This document shows, in pieces, positions 7,544 to 17,913 of a stretch of DNA of 23,270 nt. Position numbers and translations under genes: made by a program. The notes beneath the pieces are model-generated. The model saw only the letters and a list, made by a program, of their open reading frames with translations. It was not told where the DNA came from and made no database searches. The stretch lies in the NCBI GenBank assembly GCA_039807445.1, contig JBDHRG010000038.1, forward strand, positions 1 to 23,270, given 5' to 3'. Each line of letters starts with the position of its first letter. The stretch's first letter is position 1. The DNA comes from JBDHRG01 sp039807445 (GTDB lineage: Bacteria > Pseudomonadota > Gammaproteobacteria > Competibacterales > Competibacteraceae).

Positions 7544-8239
7544 TTGCGCGTCGCGTTGCTCGAAGATGACCGCCCCCAGGCGGAGATGGTACGGGCCTGG
7601 CTCGCCGAGGCCGGTCACGATTGCCAGGTTTTCGGCCTGGGCAAGGCTTTGCTCCGGGAGCTGGGGCGCGATTCGTACGACTTCGTCATCCTGGACTGGA
7701 TGCTCCCCGACACCGATGGCATCCAGGTCCTGCGATGGATCCGTGAACACGTCGACTGGCCGATGCCGGTGCTGTTCGTGACCGGCCGTGACGAGGAGGC
7801 CGATATCGTCGAGGCGCTGAACGCCGGTGCCGACGACTACATGACCAAGCCGGTCAAGCGCTTCGAGATGCTGGCGCGACTGAAGGCGCTGGCGCGGCGC
7901 GCGATTCCACAGGACGAGGGCGCCAAGGTGCTCGAGTTCGGCCAGTACACGGTCGACCTCGGCACGCGCTCGATCCTGCTCAACGACGCGCCGGTCGAGC
8001 TGACGCAGAAAGAGTTCGACCTGGCGCTGTTCCTGTTCCGCGGCGCCGGGCGGGTGCTGTCGCGCGGTCACATCCTCGAGAGCGTCTGGGGGCGCAGCCC
8101 CGACATCAATACCCGCACCGTCGACACCCACGTCAGCCGCATCCGCAACAAGCTCGACTTGCGCGCCGAGCACGGCTGGCAACTGAAGGCGGTTTACCAG
8201 CACGGCTACCGGCTGGAGCCGATCGAGCCCGCGGCCTGA
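7544..8239 (+). CDS. OmpR/PhoB-family response regulator (orphan)
   Basis: 231-aa two-domain regulator. The receiver domain (1-115) has the acidic pair Asp8/Asp9, phospho-acceptor Asp51 (VILDWMLPD), Thr80 and Lys102 (MTKPVK), so it should be phosphorylated. The C-terminal winged helix (about 128-225) has LTQKEFDLALFLF and the recognition helix TRTVDTHVSRIRNKL. I start at TTG 7544 because GGAGG (7531-7535) lies 8 nt upstream and the receiver strand begins at once (RVALLEDD); a TTG at 7514 would add ten unrelated residues across that Shine-Dalgarno. No histidine kinase is adjacent, so the partner is elsewhere. Divergent from the OmpA-domain gene with a shared operator-like repeat. Confidence 0.92.
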   Translation: MRVALLEDDRPQAEMVRAWLAEAGHDCQVFGLGKALLRELGRDSYDFVILDWMLPDTDGIQVLRWIREHVDWPMPVLFVTGRDEEADIVEALNAGADDYMTKPVKRFEMLARLKALARRAIPQDEGAKVLEFGQYTVDLGTRSILLNDAPVELTQKEFDLALFLFRGAGRVLSRGHILESVWGRSPDINTRTVDTHVSRIRNKLDLRAEHGWQLKAVYQHGYRLEPIEPAA

Positions 8240-8266
8240 GCGCATCCCGAGCGCAGCAAGCGTCCA

Positions 8267-8295
8267 CCCCGCGCCGCCCGAGGGCAGGCGCGGGG
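8267..8295 (+). terminator. GC-rich hairpin after the response regulator (possible terminator)
   Basis: CCCCGCGCC (8267-8275) pairs with GGCGCGGGG (8287-8295), and the 11-nt loop can pair further. No T-run follows, so it may be Rho-dependent or only a pause site. It separates the response regulator from mtnA; a TACACT resembling a -10 box (8300-8305) follows directly. Confidence 0.35.
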
Positions 8296-8339
8296 GGTGT
8301 ACACTGGCACTTTCGTCATGCTTCCCGGGTTCCTGTCCG

Positions 8340-9419
<1,080 letters not shown>

Positions 9420-9427
9420 CGGGCGTC

Positions 9428-9450
9428 CGAATCCGCTCCCGACGGATTCG
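9428..9450. repeat. Inverted repeat between mtnA and gyrA
   Basis: CGAATCCG (9428-9435) and CGGATTCG (9443-9450) form an 8-bp hairpin with a 7-nt loop starting 9 nt after the mtnA stop. There is no T-run. Possible weak terminator or regulator site. Confidence 0.35.
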
Positions 9451-9524
9451 TGATGGCGGATTGACCCCGGTCACGGCCGCTTGCCAAGGGGTGTAGCGCC
9501 GGCCGGGCGGCGGGCCGCCTGTGG

Positions 9525-9530
9525 TATAGT
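9525..9530 (+). promoter_or_regulatory. Candidate gyrA -10 box
   Basis: TATAGT lies 60 nt before the gyrA ATG in otherwise GC-rich DNA. No clear -35 stands 16-18 nt upstream. In many bacteria gyrase genes have supercoiling-sensitive promoters, which would allow a weak -35; that is inference here. Confidence 0.4.
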
Positions 9531-9590
9531 CCCGCGTCTCAGCGCCCGGCTTCGCGCGGCGCGCGCCTTTCCGAGCAGAACGGGTTTCCG

Positions 9591-12242
<2,652 letters not shown>

Positions 12243-12247
12243 ACATT

Positions 12248-12346
12248 CCCTCCCCCTGGCAAGGGGGAGGGTCAGGGGGGGGTAAAGATCGGCGCGCTGT
12301 CGAGTTCGGCACCCCCACCCCAACCCTCCCCCGTCAAGGGGGAGGG
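12248..12346. repeat. Inverted pair of C-rich/G-rich palindromic repeats between gyrA and serC
   Basis: Copy A (12248-12282) has a 10-bp stem CCCTCCCCCT/AGGGGGAGGG around GGCA. Copy B (about 12311-12346) has a 9-bp stem CCCTCCCCC/GGGGGAGGG around GTCAA. B is A turned around, so the two can also pair with each other. Same family as the pair at 16594-16707. They fill the 129-nt gap, ending just before the serC ribosome-binding site. Confidence 0.8.
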
Positions 12347-12371
12347 AGTGGGCAGGCAGAGGGGATCGTTG

Positions 12372-13454
12372 ATGGCGAGGGTCTACAACTTCAGCGCCGG
12401 TCCGGCGGTGCTGTCCGAGGCGGTGCTCGAGCGCGCGCGCGAGGAGCTGCTCGACTGGCACGGCAGCGGCATGTCGGTGATGGAGATGTCGCACCGTGGC
12501 CGCGACTTCACCGCCATCGCCGAGCGCGCCGAGGCGAGCCTGCGCCGGCTGATGGGCATTCCGGCGAACTACAAGGTGCTGTTCGTGCAGGGCGGCGCCT
12601 CGCAGCAGTTCGCGATGATCCCGCTGAACCTGCTGCCCGAGGGCGGCAGCGCCGACTACCTCGACACCGGCACCTGGTCGGAGAAGGCCATCGAGGAGGC
12701 CGCGCGCTTCGGCCGTATCAACGTCGTCGCCTCGAGCAAGGCCGCGCACTACACCGGCATCCCGGCGCGCGCCGGGTGGAGGCTCGACCCCGGCGCCGCC
12801 TATGTCCACTACACGCCGAACGAGACCATCGTCGGCGTCGAGTTCCACGAGGTGCCCGAGGTCGGCGGCAAGCCGCTGGTGGCCGACATGTCCTCGACCA
12901 TCCTGTCGCGCCCGGTCGAGGTGTCGAAGTTCGGGCTGATCTACGCCGGCGCGCAAAAGAACATCGGTCCGGCCGGGCTGACCGTCGTCATCGTGCGCGA
13001 GGACCTCGTCGGCCATGCGTGTGCGTCCACGCCGACGATGCTCGACTACGCCGTGTTCGCCAGGAACGGCTCGATGTACAACACCCCGCCGACCTTCGGC
13101 TGGTACCTCGCCGGGCTGATCTTCGACTGGCTGCTCGAGCAGGGCGGACTCGAAGCCGTCGGCGCGCGCAACCGCCGCAAGGCCGAGAAGCTGTACGCCT
13201 GCATCGACGGCTCGGACTTCTACCGCAACCCGGTCGAGCCACAGAGCCGCTCGTGGATGAACGTGCCGTTCCGGCTGGCCGACGAGGCGCTCGACAAGAC
13301 CTTCCTGCACGAAGCCGAGGCCGCCGGGCTGAAGAACCTCGCCGGGCACCGCATCGTCGGCGGCATGCGCGCCAGCCTCTACAACGCCATGCCCGAGGCC
13401 GGCGTCGACGCGCTGATCGCCTTCATGCAGGACTTCGCCCGCCGCCACGGCTGA
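12372..13454 (+). CDS. serC: Phosphoserine aminotransferase SerC
   Basis: 360-aa class V PLP-dependent aminotransferase of the second serine-synthesis step (3-phosphohydroxypyruvate plus glutamate); it can also act in pyridoxal phosphate synthesis. Family hallmarks are the N-terminal YNFSAGPA, MEMSHRGRDF, the PLP-binding Lys196 in YAGAQKNIGPAG, TPPTFGWYLAGL, and GGMRASLYNAM near the end. I start at ATG 12372, with AGGGGAT just upstream; a GTG at 12348 would add eight residues from the repeat. It follows gyrA and precedes a DUF29-type gene and pheA, in the conserved serC-pheA-hisC-tyrA order. Confidence 0.98.
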   Translation: MARVYNFSAGPAVLSEAVLERAREELLDWHGSGMSVMEMSHRGRDFTAIAERAEASLRRLMGIPANYKVLFVQGGASQQFAMIPLNLLPEGGSADYLDTGTWSEKAIEEAARFGRINVVASSKAAHYTGIPARAGWRLDPGAAYVHYTPNETIVGVEFHEVPEVGGKPLVADMSSTILSRPVEVSKFGLIYAGAQKNIGPAGLTVVIVREDLVGHACASTPTMLDYAVFARNGSMYNTPPTFGWYLAGLIFDWLLEQGGLEAVGARNRRKAEKLYACIDGSDFYRNPVEPQSRSWMNVPFRLADEALDKTFLHEAEAAGLKNLAGHRIVGGMRASLYNAMPEAGVDALIAFMQDFARRHG

Positions 13455-13587
13455 GGCAGGATCGACGGCGGAGAACGCGAAAGGTGGGCGGCAGCCACCG
13501 TTTCGACGTGCCGCGCCTGGGCGGACTCGGAGGGGCGTTTGCTATGGCGCCGGCAGCGAAGTTGTAACCCGAAGGAGACCAGGCTTC

Positions 13588-14028
13588 GTGAGTACCCTGC
13601 ATGACACCGATCTCTACAGCTGGAGCGAGCAACAAGCGCGGCTACTGCACGAGGCGCGCCTCGAGGAGCTGGACGTGACGAATCTGGCCGAGGAGCTCGA
13701 GAACATGGGGCGCAGCCTGAAAAGCGAGCTGGAATCGCGCCTCAAGGTGCTGCTGATGCATCTGCTCAAGTGGCAGCATCAACCCACGCGGGCGGGTGCC
13801 AGCTGGCGGGCGACGATTACCGTACAGCGCGACGAGCTGGCTTCGCACTTGCAGGACAACCCCGGCTTGAAGTCGAAAGTGCCCGAGGCCCTGACGCGGG
13901 CCTACCGCCGCGCGCGCCTGGAGGCCGCTGGCGAAACGGGATTGCCGCTCGCCGTATTCGCCGAAGCCTGTCCGTGGACGTTCGAACAGATCCTCGACGA
14001 GCGCTTCTGGCCCGAACAGGATGCCTGA
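13588..14028 (+). CDS. DUF29-family protein of unknown function
   Basis: 146-aa protein with the DUF29 pattern: DLYSWSEQQARLL, EELDVTNLAEELENMGRSLKSELESRL, LLMHLLKWQHQP, SWRATITVQRDEL, AYRRARLEAAGETGL and PWTFEQILDERFWPE. The fold is helical and no function is established. The GTG start is supported by an AAGGAG about 11 nt upstream and by the standard DUF29 N-terminus. It sits between serC and pheA, which are usually adjacent, so it is an insertion in a conserved aromatic/serine operon; the same orientation allows cotranscription. No transposase or target duplication is visible. Base composition resembles its neighbours. Confidence 0.87.
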   Translation: MSTLHDTDLYSWSEQQARLLHEARLEELDVTNLAEELENMGRSLKSELESRLKVLLMHLLKWQHQPTRAGASWRATITVQRDELASHLQDNPGLKSKVPEALTRAYRRARLEAAGETGLPLAVFAEACPWTFEQILDERFWPEQDA

Positions 14029-14115
14029 CCCCGGTGCCCGGCAGGCCTCGGCCTCCAGGCCGGCGAAGGATGGCACGGACGGCGTAGCCGCCCTTTCAAG
14101 CAGAGACGACACACG

Positions 14116-15204
14116 ATGGCCAACGAGCAGGAACAACTCCAGGCGATCCGCGACCGCATCGATTCGATCGACCGCCAGCTCCTCGAGCTGATCTCGCAGC
14201 GTGCGCGCTGCGCACAGGAGGTCGGCCACATCAAGCAGGCGCTCGGCGACACCTCGAACTTCTACCGCCCCGAGCGCGAGGCGCAGGTGCTGCGCAAGGT
14301 CATGGATCTGAACCCCGGGCCGCTGTCGTCGGAAGAGATCGGCCGGCTGTTCCGCGAGATCATGTCGGCCTGCCTGGCGCTGGAGCAGCCGCTGCGCATC
14401 GCCTTCCTCGGCCCCGAGGGCACCTTCACCCAGGCGGCGGCGCTGAAGCACTTCGGCCACTCGGCCAGGACGGTGTCGCTGCGCGCGATCGACGAGGTCT
14501 TCCGTGAAGTCGAGTCGGGTTTGGCCGACTACGGCGTGGTGCCGGTCGAGAACTCGACCGAGGGCGTGGTCAACCATACGCTCGACATGTTCCTGGCATC
14601 GCCCTTGCGCATCTGCGGCGAGGTGCAGATCCGCATCCATCACCACCTGTGCGGTCTGGTCGACGAGCCGAAGAAGATCACGCGCATCTATTCGCACCAG
14701 CAGTCGCTGGCGCAGTGCCGCGAATGGCTCGACCTGAACCTGCCCAACGTGCCGCGCGTGCCGGTCGCGAGCAACGGCGAAGCCGCGCGCATCGCGCTGA
14801 ACGAACCCGGCTCGGCGTGCATCACCGGCCAGGGCGCGATCGACATCTACCGGCTGCCGGTGCTCGAGCGCAACATCGAGGACCAGCCGGACAACACCAC
14901 GCGCTTCCTGATCATCGGCACCCAGCCGATCCCGGCCTCGGGCGACGACCGTACCACCATCCTGGTGTCCTCGTTCAACCGCCCGGGTTCGCTGCAGGCG
15001 CTGCTGGCACCGCTCGCCGACCACGGACTGACGATGACGCGCATCGAGTCGCGCCCCTCGCGGCGCGGCATGTGGGACTACGTTTTCTTCATCGACTTCG
15101 ACGGGCACCAGGACGAGCCCGCCGTCGCCGCCGCGCTGGCCGACCTGCAGCAGGAGGCCAGCCTGTTCAAGGTCCTGGGGTCCTACCCCAAGGGTGTTCT
15201 TTGA
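14116..15204 (+). CDS. pheA: Bifunctional chorismate mutase / prephenate dehydratase (P-protein)
   Basis: 362-aa enzyme turning chorismate into prephenate and then phenylpyruvate for phenylalanine synthesis. Residues 1-90 are an AroQ chorismate mutase (IRDRIDSIDRQLLELISQRA); about 95-275 are the dehydratase domain (FLGPEGTFTQAAA, VPVENSTEGVVNHTLDM, and TRF at 262-264); the end is an ACT domain with GSLQALL and ESRP at 311-314, the phenylalanine-binding signature, so feedback inhibition is expected. The ATG at 14116 gives the normal AroQ start; its Shine-Dalgarno is weak. Followed after 112 nt by hisC. Confidence 0.98.
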   Translation: MANEQEQLQAIRDRIDSIDRQLLELISQRARCAQEVGHIKQALGDTSNFYRPEREAQVLRKVMDLNPGPLSSEEIGRLFREIMSACLALEQPLRIAFLGPEGTFTQAAALKHFGHSARTVSLRAIDEVFREVESGLADYGVVPVENSTEGVVNHTLDMFLASPLRICGEVQIRIHHHLCGLVDEPKKITRIYSHQQSLAQCREWLDLNLPNVPRVPVASNGEAARIALNEPGSACITGQGAIDIYRLPVLERNIEDQPDNTTRFLIIGTQPIPASGDDRTTILVSSFNRPGSLQALLAPLADHGLTMTRIESRPSRRGMWDYVFFIDFDGHQDEPAVAAALADLQQEASLFKVLGSYPKGVL

Positions 15205-15210
15205 TCCGTG

Positions 15211-15297
15211 AGGCGCGAGGAGCGAGGCCCGAGGGGCGAAGGGGAACGGCAGCGTTCTCCACAGCCCCTCGGGCCTCGTCCCCCGTTCCTCGCGCCT
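15211..15297. repeat. Long imperfect inverted repeat between pheA and hisC
   Basis: The left arm (15211-15236) and right arm (15265-15297) share AGGCGCGAGGA and GAGGCCCGAGGGG in inverted order; the right arm has about seven extra bases in the middle. The arms can form a long hairpin around a 28-nt loop. No T-run follows, so it is not a classical terminator. Possibly mRNA stabilising, or a decayed repeat. Confidence 0.65.
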
Positions 15298-15316
15298 TGC
15301 CGCGAGTGAAACGAAC

Positions 15317-16444
15317 ATGACCTGTGATTTCATGTCCCTGGCCGTGCCCGGCGTGCGCGGTCTGACGCCCTACCAGCCGGGCAAACCCGAAAGCGAGCTC
15401 AAGCGCGAATACGGCCTGAGCGACGTGGTCAAGCTGGCCTCGAACGAGAACCCGCTCGGCCCCAGCCCCAGGGCGCTGGAAGCGCTCGAGGAGTGCCTGC
15501 CGGGCCTGGCGCGCTACCCCGACGGCAACGGCTTCGAGCTGAAGAGCGCGATCGCCGCCAGGTACGGCGTCGAGCTCAAGCAGATCACGCTCGGCAACGG
15601 CTCGAACGACGTGCTCGAGCTGGTCGCGCGCACCTTCCTGCGCCCCGGGCTGAACGCGGTGATGTCGGCGCACGCCTTCGCCGTCTACCCGATCGCGACC
15701 AAAGGCGTCGGCGCCGAGCTGCACGTGGTGCCGGCGCTGCCTGCCGACCACGCGGTGATGCCCTGCGGCCACGACCTCGACGCGATGGCGAAACAGGTCG
15801 ACGAGAACACCCGCGTGGTCTGGGTCGCCAACCCCAACAACCCGACCGGCACCTGGCTCGAACCCGCCCGGCTCGAAGCCTTCGTCGCCGGCCTGCCCGA
15901 AACCGTGATCTGCGTGCTCGACGAGGCTTACGTCGAGTACATGAGCCCGGCGCAGCACGTCGACTCGATCGCCTGGCTGGCGAAATACCCGAACCTGGTG
16001 ATCACGCGCACCTTCTCCAAGGCCTACGGTCTGGCCGGACTGCGCGTCGGTTTCGCGCTCGCGCACCCGGACCTGACCGATCTGTTCAACCGCGTTCGCA
16101 TGCCGTTCAACGTCAGCATCCCGGCGCTGGTCGCGGCCGAGGCGGCGCTGAACGACACCGCGTACCTGGCCGAATCGGTCGAGCTGAACCGGGCCGGCAT
16201 GGTGCAGCTGACCGAGGGCCTGGCCGCACTGGGGCTGAAGTGCCTGCCTTCGGCCGGCAACTTCGTCTGCGTCGACATGGGGCGCAACGGTCGCGAGGTG
16301 TTCCAGGCGCTGCTGCCCAAGGGCGTGATCCTGCGCCCGGTCGACAACTACGGCCTGCCGAATTGCCTGCGCATCACCGTCGGCACCGAGCGCGAAAACG
16401 CCGTGTGCCTGAAGGCGCTGGCCGAGGTGCTCGGCAGGGCGTGA
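15317..16444 (+). CDS. hisC: Histidinol-phosphate aminotransferase (HisC2 type)
   Basis: 375-aa class I/II PLP aminotransferase. Motifs: LTPYQPGKP at the start, KLASNENPLGPSP, YPDGNG, WVANPNNPTGTW, VLDEAYVEY, the PLP Lys235 in TFSKAYGLAGLRVG, and a C-terminal NCLRITVGT. The copy beside pheA and tyrA in Pseudomonas and relatives is HisC2; it catalyses histidinol-phosphate transamination and often the last step of phenylalanine and tyrosine synthesis, which the neighbours favour. MTCDFMSLAVPGV aligns with homologous starts, so ATG 15317 is preferred to the Met at residue 6. A strong terminator follows, so hisC ends this transcript. Confidence 0.95.
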   Translation: MTCDFMSLAVPGVRGLTPYQPGKPESELKREYGLSDVVKLASNENPLGPSPRALEALEECLPGLARYPDGNGFELKSAIAARYGVELKQITLGNGSNDVLELVARTFLRPGLNAVMSAHAFAVYPIATKGVGAELHVVPALPADHAVMPCGHDLDAMAKQVDENTRVVWVANPNNPTGTWLEPARLEAFVAGLPETVICVLDEAYVEYMSPAQHVDSIAWLAKYPNLVITRTFSKAYGLAGLRVGFALAHPDLTDLFNRVRMPFNVSIPALVAAEAALNDTAYLAESVELNRAGMVQLTEGLAALGLKCLPSAGNFVCVDMGRNGREVFQALLPKGVILRPVDNYGLPNCLRITVGTERENAVCLKALAEVLGRA

Positions 16445-16468
16445 GGGCAAGCGCCCCCGGCCGCACGG

Positions 16469-16516
16469 AACGCGGAGGACGCAGCAGCCCCGAGCCGCCG
16501 CGTCCTCCGCGTTTTT
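16469..16516 (+). terminator. Strong intrinsic terminator after hisC
   Basis: AACGCGGAGGACGC (16469-16482) pairs perfectly over 14 bp with 16500-16513, around a 17-nt loop, followed by TTTTTGTTT. It lies 25 nt after the hisC stop and should end the serC-DUF29-pheA-hisC transcript, separating tyrA. Confidence 0.9.
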
Positions 16517-16593
16517 GTTTGCGCAGCAATTACCGGGCGAGCTCGTCCGAGGGAAGGCGTGGCGAGAACGCTGAGTTGAATCACGTCCAAACG

Positions 16594-16707
16594 CCTCCCC
16601 CTGACAAGGGGGAGGAAGGGAGGGGGTAGTCAGGCGCTGCACAGGGGGGCGACTTACCGACCGCCGAAAACTACCCCACCCCGTCCCTCCCCTTGTCAGG
16701 GGAGGGA
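16594..16707. repeat. Inverted pair of C-rich/G-rich palindromic repeats between hisC and tyrA
   Basis: Copy C (16594-16630) has a 9-bp stem CCTCCCCCT/AGGGGGAGG around GACA and continues into AGGGAGGGGGTAGT. Copy D (16670-16707) begins ACTACCCCACCCC and has a 10-bp stem TCCCTCCCCT/AGGGGAGGGA around TGTC. D is the inverse of C. Same family and layout as the gyrA-serC pair. Together with the terminator this explains most of the 367-nt gap; 16708-16811 holds only a TGTGCACGAA/TGTGCACGAA direct repeat (around 16735-16755) and the tyrA Shine-Dalgarno. Confidence 0.8.
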
Positions 16708-16811
16708 GGGATAGTGCGGCCTCGGCCGCGGTGTCTGTGCACGAATGTGCACGAACTTATTGAAACCGTGGAAAGAGCGGGGCCAAAGTCCCGCCCGAAG
16801 GGGGATTTCCC

Positions 16812-17687
16812 GTGAAAGATCGCGTGCTGATTCCGCGCCTCGCCATCATCGGCGTCGGCCTGATCGGCGGCTCGCTGGCGCGCGCGCTGAAGCGCGCAGG
16901 TAGTGTCGGCGAAATCGTCGGCTGCGGCCGCCACGTCGACGAGCTGCTGAAGGCGGTCGACCTCGGCGTCGTCGACCGCTTCACCACCGATCCTGCCGAG
17001 GCGGTCGACGGCGCCGACGTGGTGGTGCTCGGCACGCCGGTGTCGGCGATGCGCAAGGTGCTCGCCGACATCAGGGACGCGCTGGCACCGCACGCGGTGA
17101 TCACCGACGTCGGCAGCGCCAAGGGCTGTGTCGTCGCCGATGCCGAAGCGGTGTTCGGCACGCTGCCCGGGCGCTTCGTGCCCGGCCACCCGGTCGCCGG
17201 CACCGAGAAGAGCGGCGTCGAAGCCTCGTTCGCCGAGCTGTTCGAGCGCCGCCGCGTGATCCTGACCCCGCACGTCGAAATCGAGGCCGAGGCCGAGAGC
17301 CTGGTGCGGGCGATGTGGGAAGCCTGCGGCGCGGAGGTGGTCGAGATGGGTGTGCGCCACCACGACGAAGTGCTGGCCGCGACCAGCCACCTGCCGCACG
17401 TGCTGGCCTACACCGTGGTCGACACGCTCGCCCGCCTCGACGACCGCGCCGAAATCTTCCGCTTCGCCGCCGGCGGCTTCCGCGACTTCACCCGCATCTC
17501 TTCGAGCGACCCGGCGATGTGGCGCGACATCTGCCTCGCCAACCGGGCGTGCCTGGTCGAGGTCATCGACGAGTACATCGGGAACCTGCACGCGATCCGC
17601 GACGCGCTGGCTAGCGGCGACGAGAAGACCGTCTACGATACGTTCAGGCGTGCCAAGCACGCGCGGGACAATTTCTACAGGGAGTGA
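16812..17687 (+). CDS. tyrA: Prephenate dehydrogenase TyrA
   Basis: 291-aa NAD(P)-dependent dehydrogenase that oxidises and decarboxylates prephenate (or arogenate) on the route to tyrosine. The N-terminal Rossmann loop is IIGVGLIGGS (G14xG16xxG19). DVGSAKG, PGHPVAGTEKSGVEAS, LTPH, HHDEVLAATSHLPHVLAY and FRDFTRISSSDPAMWRDI follow in the order seen in the family. It starts with GTG after GGGGGAT. In Pseudomonas this protein is fused to AroA, and elsewhere aroA follows; here it stands alone and ends in a terminator. It is separated from hisC by a terminator and a repeat pair, so it likely has its own promoter. Confidence 0.97.
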   Translation: MKDRVLIPRLAIIGVGLIGGSLARALKRAGSVGEIVGCGRHVDELLKAVDLGVVDRFTTDPAEAVDGADVVVLGTPVSAMRKVLADIRDALAPHAVITDVGSAKGCVVADAEAVFGTLPGRFVPGHPVAGTEKSGVEASFAELFERRRVILTPHVEIEAEAESLVRAMWEACGAEVVEMGVRHHDEVLAATSHLPHVLAYTVVDTLARLDDRAEIFRFAAGGFRDFTRISSSDPAMWRDICLANRACLVEVIDEYIGNLHAIRDALASGDEKTVYDTFRRAKHARDNFYRE

Positions 17688-17727
17688 GGGCTGTGATCGG
17701 CATGGATGCGCCTCGAAGAACACCGGC

Positions 17728-17763
17728 AGCGCCGTCGCAGCGTGTCAGCGACGGCGCTTTTTT
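17728..17763 (+). terminator. Strong intrinsic terminator after tyrA
   Basis: AGCGCCGTCGC (17728-17738) pairs perfectly with GCGACGGCGCT (17748-17758) around a 9-nt loop, followed by six T. It ends transcription 40 nt after tyrA and insulates the downstream accessory block. Confidence 0.9.
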
Positions 17764-17913
17764 GTGGAGCGCATGGCTTTGCGCAACCCCATGCGAGGCT
17801 TGCGAGGTTCGGTTGAATGGAATCCGAATCTGCCCGGAGACGTTGGACGCTTGTGCTCGGCCTGTGATGACAAGTTCTTGATACAACAAATTAAGGAAGG
17901 GGAGGACATTGCC

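Noticed and set aside
12248..12346. C-rich/G-rich repeats as a CRISPR array or as intrinsic terminators
   Set aside because: Copies are inverted rather than direct, with no regular spacers, and no T-run follows the stems.
13642..16642. Long minus-strand frames opposite the DUF29 gene, pheA and hisC
   Set aside because: They mirror the codon pattern of the true genes, and no recognisable protein is encoded.
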